Translations under genes and position numbers: made by a program
Assembly: GCA_014526335.1 (NCBI GenBank)
Contig: JACTAT010000305.1
Span: 45,117 to 109,116 of the forward strand
DNA: 64,000 nucleotides
Direction: 5' to 3'
Origin: Chrysaora quinquecirrha
Lineage: Eukaryota; Cnidaria; Scyphozoa; Semaeostomeae; Pelagiidae
Notes under the pieces: model-generated
The model's database searches: none
What the model was told of the DNA's origin: nothing
Seen by the model: only the letters and a program-made list of their open reading frames with translations
Shown: positions 24,168 through 36,100 of the stretch, piece after piece
Layout: each line of letters opens with the position of its first letter
Numbering within the stretch: the stretch's first letter is position 1

Positions 24168-27100
24168 GAAGCTAAATAACTTTAACTATAACTAACTAAC
24201 AAACTAGCTAACTAATTAACTAACTAACTAAATAGCTACCTAACTAACTATTTAACTAGCTAACTAACTAACTAACTGACTAACTAAATGACTAACTAGC
24301 TAACTAGCTAACTAACTAACTAACTAGCTAACTAACAAGCAAACTAATTAACTCCCTAACTAATTTGCTAACTTACTATCAGACTGTCTTTGAGAGTTGT
24401 TTCGAAAAGTTCGTTTTGTAGTTAGTTCATCGAGAATGATTTTCGACCGGAAATAGTTATATTTCGGATCTGATGATCTCCCATTACTAGTTCGGAAGAA
24501 AACACACTTCTATTGAAAGGATTGCGGTAAACAAAGAGAAAGGTGCTGAATTTAATTTCAGATAATTTTCAAGGAGATTTTCAATATTACGCGCAGTTAT
24601 AGTTATGGTAAAAATTTTGTCCGAAAGTTAGATTCCCCTTAATTTTTCGATTTTGACGTATATTGAAGTGGTTAACATATTGATTGAATTTTACTGCTTA
24701 TTTGTGACAGGCCGCAGAATCTAGTGAGATACGACCCATTACGAGAAGACCATAAAATTTACGAAGTAAAGGATGACTCGAAAGAAACAAGGAAAGATGA
24801 GAATGGTCAAGAAAAGACAATCAAAGAAATAGAGGAACCCAAACAACCAAAGGTGGTGTCAGAGGATAACGAAAATGAGAAACCTGTTGTTTCAAATGAT
24901 CGATTTTTCGACGTTACTGGTTCAATAAAAGATTTATTTAACAATAAGGTATGTTCTTGTTTTTACGAGTTAGTACAAACTCGGTCCCAGGCCCCAAACG
25001 TGTTTGCTAAGGGAGGTTTTCTAAGAGGATATTTACATTTATTAAGATTGTTTAAACTTGTTAAATGATGGTTAAATTTCAAATTTAATCAACGTAACTG
25101 TTATAATTATTCTAATAAATTAGGCCAGTGTTAAGTTTGAATGGAGAGATGGCTTTAAATGTTTTACTTCTCTAATCTTTGAAGTAGAATACAAAAGGAC
25201 GAATGCAAAAAAAGAAACCAACATGTAGTCGGTATAAGCATAATGCTGGATGCCTTCCAGGTCAATGGGCATCAGGCGATGATTAAAGCTATGTTTGTAT
25301 AATCCTAAACGTGCTGCTCGCCTTTAGTGTCTGTGAGGTTTGCTGTATAGATGTCAACCTGTCTAGAAATCCCTATGGAATCTGGCTGTTCTCCAGGAAA
25401 TCTCTCCACGTATTTAGCAGTGTTTTCTCGAAGAGAGTTTAATTCGAAGTCAACCACCGATAAGATAACTTGTCTTGGTTCATGCGATTTCTCCCTCCCT
25501 CCCTATCCCTCTATTCATTGACTTTTGATTTTATGAATTTTGATTATTTGATTTTGCAGTCGGCCATTCCGATCGTCGTTGCAAGGTGTACTGGCCGAAA
25601 TTTGCTTTGCAAATCGGAATCGCCGACTGTAAAATGGGTTCCTTGCTCATGCAGCAAAGACTGGTACGCTGACAGGCCAGTTTCTTAAGAATACGTTAAT
25701 AGATATTAATAAAAAATGTGGTGCCCGTCGTATTTGTTGTGATGTTTGGATCGAAAATGTTTGAATGGAGCAATCCTGATACGTTATGTTATAGCAAGAG
25801 AGTAAAATTTTCTTAAGGTGTTCTGAAGGATATTACAATTTTGCTATTAAATGCCTTTATTTGTTTAAGGAATCAAGCACGTTTTCTTTCCTTGGCACTG
25901 CCGAAGAAGATGTAACACAAAGCGCAAAATCTGATGAAAAATCAGTCGAAATATCTGCTAAGGTGTCTAAATTTCATAAAATTCTTGACGATGACCATCA
26001 AGAAAGTATGGATTTCGAGGAGAGCAAATCTGATATGAATAAGGAAGATATATCAATTTCTCATCGGTTCTTCTTCACCAAAGATGATCCGCGTCTGCAG
26101 TCAAATGCTATTGGTAGGTTTTCATGCTGTTTTTTACCGCTCTTTCTTAGCTTACAAAGCTTCTACTCGATAATTTCTAGCCGTAGTCAGGAACTACGTA
26201 CATTTATCAGAGCATTTATATTTATAGATATTTCCCGGGAGGGACTTAATATACTTTGGGTACGGGTATGTGCCGCCGATATGGGTGGGTTTTTGGCCCT
26301 GCAATTATCTAAACATGGGTATTATTTTGCCTAAAACGCCTTAAAAGTGGATGGGAAATTGAAGAAAACTTGAAAATTTAACTTTATTTCCGTCAGAACA
26401 GTGTTAAAATCGCGTCGAAGATGTTGCAGTACAATGTCAAACAATAATAAAGCCTAGAAAGTCTAATTACTCTCATCTTCAGTCTGGGCGGCACATCCCC
26501 GTCCATCCATAAGTCATGTACTCCCCGGAATATATTTGTTTTGAATGACCATCAAGGTTCATTCTTGAATGATGCTGAAGAAGTTTCAACATTGCCAAAT
26601 AGCTACAAAAGCTCAAACGGAGGGGGGACCTTTGGCTGTATGACTTGGAGAATTACTCGGCGATTTCATTGAGCTCTTTGGGTCAGTTTAAACATCGTTC
26701 ATGCAATCCAGCTTCGAATCTCAGCTCGAGTTTTGCCAAACGGTAGTACATACAGTGACCAATCCTATTTCATCAGCGGAGCGCTCAATATTGAGGTTGC
26801 CGATTATCTTTTGTAGATGTATTGTGGTATGCCACTTGTTGAAAAGTCTATCATAGTGTACGCATTCTTTAAAAATATATATTAGAGCTTTGATATTGAT
26901 TCAGCCATGCTGTTGTTCTTTCTTAACTAAGATTCTTGCCCAATCAAATTTTTTAGTTTCTATTTTTTGCTGTTTATGTGTAAAATGTAAACAGTTGCAA
27001 CGGCGCCGTATTAGACACGATAGTCACCGGCAAAACTTTAATATTTATCAAGGTAACATTTCGGGAGAGATTTTTCTCCCATCATCGGGCAATGAAAAAT

Positions 27101-30100
27101 ATGGTTCTCGAGCAATTGCGATTAGCAACTGAATTGTGATAGCAATGACTCATGTAATCTCGAAAAGCTAATGAGTTTCTACCTAATTCAGTCCTGGGTC
27201 TTACTACTTCTTCCATTTTTCCTTTACGAGTGTATGTATGTATGTAATAGATCTAGAAGTCACTACTCATAAAGGCTTTCGATTTTGCTGTTCCCCAATA
27301 GTACATCCCTACAGTATAGTTCTTACTGTCTGTCATTTGAAATTGACATTTATTTTTCAATTTTTTGAGGTAATTTAGACCCCTTAACATTAGAGAAAAA
27401 GGTGCGGATCCGAAAGATCCGTACCTTTCGCCGGGTAAGATATGGGTACGACTTCATATCGTATACACAGGAACGGATCGGAAACAGATTCAAATAGATC
27501 CACTTTTCTGGCATACCCACAAAGATTCGATCCTGTTCCCAATAAGGAATGTATCCATGTGCTCTTGTGTACTGTAAACGAAAAGCCTATTGTGACTTTT
27601 TTTGAATGGTTCTGCTCGGACCCTTTCCCGTGTAAACGGGTCGTATCATCTCATAGCTAAAGGTAAGGGTTTTCTATGAAGTGCAAAGTCTTGAGTTGAA
27701 ATCCTCAATCTCTTTTCAGATGGTCCTGCAGCGTTCATGAGGGTAGGTTCATTTGATGAGATCAGCAAAAATTGGGAAGAAAAGAAACAAGAACTTCGCA
27801 ACGTATGTATTATCATTTCAATTTTTCTTTACTTGTATTCTTTACTTATATATACATAAATGAGCTTAAGTGGTTTTTGAGTTATGCAAAATTTCAAAAG
27901 TGCATTCCAGGTACGTGGGCCACACCTGTGAGAGATTATGAGACAGGGTTAAGCAACATGTTCCAACAAATTGTCTCTGGATAACTTCCTCCCACTTGCA
28001 TGGACGCTTAGGCAACGTTAAAGGGCGAAGTCCTTTGAGTTGTTGCGGTTGTTTTCTGCCTATTCGGGATAAACAATCGATTCAGTATGGGATCTAAAAT
28101 GGGGTCTTAGACTTCTTCTTGAAGGTGCAGTGGCGTCGTGGTGTAACCCAGCTGACTCGTGGTGTCAGGAGCCCAGTGTGGTGTGTGGTCAGAGTTCTAG
28201 CCCAGCCACGGTAGCCACACAGACAGGGTTGAGGTCTCGATTAGTAAACCTACTACTGAGATCCTAGCGACTGGCGCTTAACACACCATTTCACCTTCAC
28301 CACCTTCACCAGTCAGTGCTCGTTAGACAGTTGAACCTCAGCTTGGTCGAGTGAGATCATCATCTGAATGGGCGACTTTCCAGATGGATGACTAAACAAC
28401 TCACTCTGCCGTCCTTCGGAAGGACGTTAAACTAGGGGTCTCATGCGGCATGCAAAGTAGGCCTGAATTAACTGAAACAGCTAGAAATAATAGCTTACTT
28501 AAAGAAAAGTAACTACAATAACAACTTGAGACTTGAAATTGATTTCCTATTCTCAATAGCTTTTTTCAAATAAAAAACGAGTGAATAATGATCGTTGTGT
28601 ACCAAAGATTAACTGTTGTCATTACGTGGCATACAGAAGACCATCTTCAGAAGACCATATCAATTATTAATCATTGAAAACCTGATTGCTAAAGTCGAAG
28701 AATATTTACAAAGAAATATATATTACAAACTAGCATCTTGTTTTAATAATGGAAAATGACTGTTTAAAATATTTGAAAGCAAACATGCGTATACAGGTGT
28801 AAAAACATTTAAACTTTGACAATTATTAAGATTTTTTAAGATTAGGCTGACCAATCGACTGTAGCATTTGATCTGATCTTTCTGCTTTACAAAGAGGAAT
28901 CAGTGTGGATCTTTAAATTTAGATTAAGATAAATAGTATGTTCATAACGATATGTAGGTATCAGATTAAAACTGCATTTATGGAGAAACTTGACGTTTCT
29001 ATGGTGTGTCCGTGTTGCTAATGTAGATTTCGATGAGAAAAAGAAGAAACAAATCAATTTTGAGTCCTCCTTTGAGCAATTTACGACTACTTGAATTTGT
29101 TCATGCTGGTGTCTTAATAGAAGTTAACTATTCGAATGTGAATCTTAATTAAGAAGTGAATCTATACATCGTTAAAGCTTCTTGCAACATTAAATGAGTT
29201 ACTGTACTGAATATGGTAGTCCTTGGCAATATGACCATCCTATGGATGAGAGTATTCATCAACCTACAAATCAGTATTCTGCCCAATCAAAGTTGCTTGT
29301 ACGATAGTTGTTCTGCTGTTATTTGCATCAAAGCTGCTTGCATTAAAGGTCTATAAAGCCAACATCGTTGAATAATCGGATAGCGCCTTATCACAGTACC
29401 TACCACAAACTGAATGATTCGCTAAAATGGTTGTTAAAACTCAAGGATTCACTTGCAATGCCAATGCAACAACAAACACGAAGGAAAATAAGACATTTCA
29501 TGCAGAATTAGTTGTGCTTCAACATTGATAAGCCATTCGTAACCAGCTCTTAAACAGCCAGGCTGACTGGTTAAAGAAAACGTTACTTTTGAAGACAATG
29601 TTTATTCCTGACAAAGATACTCTAGGTCCATTTCCAATTTTGCTGTTTATTCTTGGGGTGCTCATTATACTTGTGAATTCGTTTTTAGTCCATGCATTGC
29701 GAAAACTACGAAAACTCAACACAGTTTCACACAAGTTCATTTTAGTTTTGAGTGTATCAGATATCTGCATCGGAGTAGTCCTTGTATCTGCAACTCCTCT
29801 TTATCTAATGCTGAATGGGAAAGTGTATTCGTTGGTATATTTCTTCAGTGTCAATATTCTTTATTTCTTGTGCCAATTTTCATTTCTTATGGTCATCACG
29901 ATAGCAACTGATCGCTTCATTCATATGAGATTTCTGACACGATATGCAACAATTATGACAAATAGAAGAGGAGTTAACGTTGTCATCTGTGTGCTAATTG
30001 CAACGATATTAATGAATGCAGTCCTTATTTGTGGAGACATTTTTGGATTTGCTGATCGTGCAAAGATATTGTTCTACTCGATAAATGCAGTGTTTCTATC

Positions 30101-33100
30101 CATTCTTTTTATTCAATACGCAAGAGCCTACAAAGCATTAAGAAGTCGTGTAAACGGTATATTTCTGGAGAGTGAAAGAGCGGCAACTGTTAATGCTGCC
30201 CGACAAAGAGCACCAAAGAAGGAGTTTGCCAAAGCAGTTTTGTTAATATTAAGTTCAGCATTGGTATGCTATGCTCCTGCCTTTTTGTACTTGATTATAG
30301 TTGTTGCGAAGCCTTTTCTATTTTCAGTTAACATATATTTGAGCTTCTTGGGTCTCGTGGCTGCAAATTCACTAATTAATGCAATCATATTTATGACATT
30401 AAACCATGATATTAAACGCTATATGATGCAGTACATGAATGATTTCTTCAGACATCAGTGACTCTCTTCTTCTCAAGCAAGAACGGAGGAAGAAACTGCT
30501 ACATAACACAATTTGATTTTCTAATGTGAAGTGGATTACTTATACTAAATGATTAATATCAAGTCTGTCCCATGGCAGAGTCTCGCCCAACTTAAACCAC
30601 ATAATCTTCAAACTAATAAGCACATTTCGTTGAAAAATGAAAACCCTATCTGCTTTATCCATCGAGTAATCTAGACTCGGAAGGTTAATAGTCACAAATG
30701 CAGGTGTAACCAAACCAAGAAGCAAGCAAAGAAGAGAAGATAAAGAGTATTTTAACTAGAGAGTATGGTCTGAATGTCCTCTATTTTGTTATGTGCATGT
30801 TTCAGGCCTTCTTTGAAATGCATCGAATGTCCTTGCCAATTTTCTCTTCGTTAAGGATTCCACTGCTTTTAGACCCATGGACCAGCCTTTCGTAATTAAT
30901 GGTTACCTTAGTAAGTTATCCAACAGATTAAAATTTAGGGCTATTTTATGGCCACTGGCCTTTCGCAATCACAATGAAGTTAGTACCATTTTCTTTGGTG
31001 ACTATTTTCTTTGAGTTGTGCGTCTTGTAGGATACTGCTTGTGCAATAACCTTTCTGGTTTCGTAACACCGGTATTTGTGACAACAAATTTTTGAGTTTT
31101 TATAACTGTCAGAAAAATGCAGCTAGGATGCAACGGAATTCGTGCAAAAATTTTCTTGAACAGAAATGTGTTTCACTGCAGTTTAAAACTGAATCATTAT
31201 CTTTAACTGCATAAAACCGATCATATCATCTAGTCCTTCCAGGTCTTATTGTACCAACACGAATTGCGAGCTAAGTATTGCGAGTTGCGAGTTGATGTTG
31301 AAGATGCGAGTTGCTGCTAAATGTGCGAGTTGCGAGTTACTGTTTATACATTGAAATCATTAGTTGAGATCTTGAAAGTGCGAGTTGCGAGTTGAATAAG
31401 TGGGAATTTCATATGCAATCTGCGTTACTTAAAATATAAAAGATAACAATACCCCCGACAGGCCAGAAGAATAATGCTATGACGCTTTGTCTAGTGACTG
31501 ACTCTACAAAAATATAGGAAAATATCAAAATGCAAAAAAGATTGTTTCAGCAAAGACATACTCATTCAATCCACCCATTGGTTCCCTTGGGGGTATCAAA
31601 TTTGCAAAAATTACAAACTTGGGGTATCATTTTTGCTAAGATGATCAATTTTAATAAAGTCGCAATAACTGCCAAATAAATTTCAGCTGTATAACTCTAA
31701 AAACAGACTTTTGAGTATTTCTATGTACTATATTCATATTTCTTTGTGAACTTTGGGGTATACTTTTTAGAATTTTCATAAATTTTGGGGTCAACTTTTT
31801 ATGACGAAAATGGCACACCCCCGTCACTGATCTATTGAAGTTACCCCCGGTTTTTTGGGAGCTTCTTTAGACAAAAGTAGGGACCTAACCAAGAACCTCT
31901 TAAGATAAGAACCTAAACAGGCTGTGTCCAAAAAATTAGGTTCTTACTGTATGTACAGGATTTTACTGTTATAGTTTTGGAGGTTAATTTTAAACGAATA
32001 TTTGCAACCCAGATCAGCAATGGAAATCGTAACTCGCATATTAGATGCAGCTCGCAACTCGCACAATAATTACAACTCGCAACTCGCAGTAGCAACTCGC
32101 AACTCGTGCTTTACCAAAACACATTGTACCAAAGGTTGCCTGGCAAACACGCTGAAAGTTCCTAATCATGCCCAGCCTTTCAAATTTTTCATCACCCCGT
32201 TTACACTATGCCGGTACGAAATGAATACGATGAGCAAGGTCATCGGTTTTGGTCTAAAATCTATTGTTTCATGTCAGCAAGAACGAAGAGTAATAGTTTT
32301 TTCTCTCATTCATTCCGCAAAGCGGCATCAAACTGTACCGTATTCAGGCGTTTACACTATGCCGTTTTCAGATGAAGGCGGTTAGTGTATCGTATTCATT
32401 TCGTACCATTTTCATATCAAAACTGTGCCGGCATAGTGTAGACGCAAGGCCACAACGGTATAGTTTCGTACCATATTCGTCTCATACCGGCATAGTGTAA
32501 ACGGGGTCTTAAACTGATTTGCAATTGAGGTTTCCGAAAAGATGGCGGCTGCACTGCCCTCTGATTTTGGGCTGATTTTATTAAAGATTTGTGAATGGAA
32601 TCCTGGGAATAATTTCCTTAGTTACGTATTTCACATACCTGCAGACGTTGAATTCGTAACTATGGAAGTTATTCCCAGAGTTCCCTTCGAAAATAAACAA
32701 AGGACTGACAGAAACGGCCGCCATCTTTGCGGAACCCTCTATTGAATAGCAAAAAGCAAAATATATCTAAAAGAATCTAAACAAAATATAATTTTATTAA
32801 TAATGAATCGGAGAGAAAAAAGATTTTCAACATTGTTTAGTAAATTTCAAATCAAAAATTTTATACAAGGTTCTTTTGAAAAGCTACTACAGGTGCATAA
32901 GCATTTGAAAACTAAAAGAGTTGAAACGTCAGATTTCGCTTTAAAATCAAATGTTTGAGTATTTGTAGCAGTTTGTTTTTTGACAGTTACAAAGACGAGT
33001 CTCGATCCTACCATTTATATCATAATAATTGTCTTATAAGCGACGATTGTATAACAATAAAGCTTATGTCATTTCGTACTAACTTGCACGTTTTCGTTGC

Positions 33101-36100
33101 AAAGCGAATTGATAAAACGCCAAGAAAGATTTTGCAGCATCTTTGCGAAGAAAATGCTTATTATTCCTGACAAAGACACTATAAATCCATTTCTAATTAT
33201 ACTATTCGTTCTTGAAGTTCTAATTATATCAGCGAATGCATTTTTAGTCCATGCATTGCGAAAATTGGGAAAACTTAACTCAGTATCACACAAGTTCATT
33301 TTCATTTTGAGTCTATCAGATATCTGCATTGGAGTTGTGCTTGTATCATTAATGCCTCTTCCTTTGATATTAGGGAAAGTGCATCGTATATTATATATTT
33401 GCAGTGTCAGCACTTTGTATTTCTTCGTTCAATTCTCATTCTTAATGGTAATGACGATAGCCATTGATCGCTACATTCATATGAGATTCCTGACACGGTA
33501 TCCAACAATTATGACAAATGGAAGAGGAGTTAAAGTTATCATCAGTGTGCTATTTACAACGATATTAATTAATGCTATCCGCATATTTAGAGTATTTTTG
33601 GGATTTGTTAGACCTGCAAACATATTGTTCAACTCAGCAAATGAAGTGTTTCTATCAATTCTTTTCATCCAATACGCAAGAGCATTCATGTCTCTACGAA
33701 GTCGTGTAAATAAAATATTTGTGGAGAGTGAGAAAGCCGCAACCGTTAATGCTGTCCGACAAAGAGCACCAAAGAAGGAGTTTGCCAAAGCAGTTTTGTT
33801 AATATTGAGTTCAGTATTGGTATGCTATGCTCCTGCCTTTGTGTATTGGACTGTAGTCTTTATTGCGCCTTCAGCATGGTCAATACAGATATATTTGAGC
33901 TTCTTGAGTTTGGTTGCTGTCAATTCACTAGTTAATGCAATCATATTTATGGCATTAAACCATGATATTAAACGCTACATATTACAATGCATCAGTAATT
34001 GCTCTACATCAAGAAATCAGAAAATTTCCTCTCAATCGCGAAATGAAGAAAATACAGCACAATAAGCAGACCTATTACAATGCTTTCAGCTGGATTTTCT
34101 AATGCATTTCCTCAAGAAATCTGGAAATTTCTTCTCATGCAAGGAAAGGAATAGGAAAAATACAGAACATTGACCGAACACGATTCCTCAAGAAATCAGG
34201 AAATTTCTTCTCATGCAAGGAAAGGATAAAGAAAAGTACAGAACATTGAGCGAACACGGTTTTTGAATTAACTGTTGCATCAAATGTTGACTCTATCAAA
34301 ATCACTCTTTGACATTTAATGATTGTAACATTGCATGAACATACCTTTGAAGAACACAATATCACCTCATGTAATGTCTGTGCAGTACGGTGGGGGATGT
34401 GCAGTACGGTGGCGGATGTTAAGAACAGTGGGGGGATACCATGATTGCCGTGGCGGATATTCAGTACCGTGGGGGGATACCATGATTGCCGTGGGGAGGC
34501 ATCATGATTGCCGTGGCGGATATTCAGTACGGTGGGGGGATACCATGTTGACTGTTGGGGGATACCATGATTCCCGTGGAGAGGCATCTCGGAGTACGGT
34601 GGCGGATGTTCAGTACGGCGGGGGGATACCATGATGCCTGTGGGGGGATACCAAGATTGCCGTGGGGATGCATCATGATTGCCGTGGCGGATATTCAGTA
34701 CGGTGGGGGATATCTCTGAGTACGGTGGGGGATGTTCAGTACGGTGGGGGTAAAATATGATCTTATCTACTAAATCATCGTAAATCAGAGACGGGGGCTA
34801 AATATTTCTGCTTCAGCAACATTCGTCGAGCCTTTCTGCATTTCAAGCGTTGATCTTAGCTTCTCAAAGCTCGATGGGATACAAGTGGGATACAAGTACT
34901 TCGTTTTTCAAAAGTGGGGGGTGAGCGTGAGCGCTAGTATTATTGCACGGGTGTACTGGCTTTTTTTGCAAGCGTACCGGTCATTATATGCGTGACAATG
35001 TACCAGTGTACAAGTTTTCACGCATGAGCATATTGTGACGTTGCAAGCATCTGGATGGGTGACTTTCCAGATAGATGACTAAACAACTCACTCAGCTCAC
35101 TCTGTTAAATGTCCATGGTTAAATTACCTAAATTACCTGATAAAGCTAGAAATAAAAAGCCTACTAAAGATAAAGTAATAACAACAGCAGCAACAACAAC
35201 GAAGATGTCCTTTTTCATTTTTATTCATGTTGTTATTGATTTATTATAAGTTTTTCATTATTAATATAATTATTACTTTTATTGTTACTCCTATTATTAT
35301 TATAATAATGACTGTTATTATCATAAACTTGCATTGAACATTTGAATTTAACGCGCGCATAGATCAGTTAATAAAAACTGCCCGTTCAAATCTCCACTAA
35401 ATTTGAGTTTTCGGAAATCACCGCAAGTTTCACAAATCAATGCATTGTGTAACATTCCGATCAAGGACTCTTTGCAATATCCTCACTTGCTGTTGCGTTG
35501 CGATGCGATGCGAGATGCAATGCGCGATGCGATGCGAGATGCGTTGTGGAGAACGAGAAGAATTGCAACATGTACCACTGCTTTTGTAGAGGTATTCTAT
35601 AAGAAACCGGGTTATAAAAACCTAGATCTAGTCACCCATAAAATTGAAGAAACTTATAAGACTACAACAAAATGATTAAGAAACCTGTGATAATCAGACT
35701 CCTTTCCTAACGACGAAACAACTTGAATTTTCAACATATTTTTGGATATTATGTCTCAAATTTCTCTTGGCTGTTTTCATTCTCAGTTCATTTTTTTTTC
35801 AGTTTCATTTTCTGTTTTCATTTGTTTGAAAAATGACACGTTGTCGTCGTGCACTATCACTTAATTGCTTTAAATTTAATCTTTCCTAAAATTAAGAAAG
35901 ATTTTAAAAAACTCCTTGAGAAATTTACACTTTTTTAATAGGCAACTGGACTTTGTCCAGCCCTCAAAGTTGCTTAAAATTTTAGACATTTCAGCCCTCA
36001 AAGTTGCTTAAAAATTGCTTAACATCTTTTGTACCTAACAACCACCCCTGACTTCGCGGGTCAAAATCGTCAACTGTTAGGCATACAATACGACTTTTGG

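Noticed and set aside
32542..32745. 67-codon ORF starting MAAALPSDFG
   Set aside because: Coincides with a palindromic MITE; no upstream or downstream gene structure.
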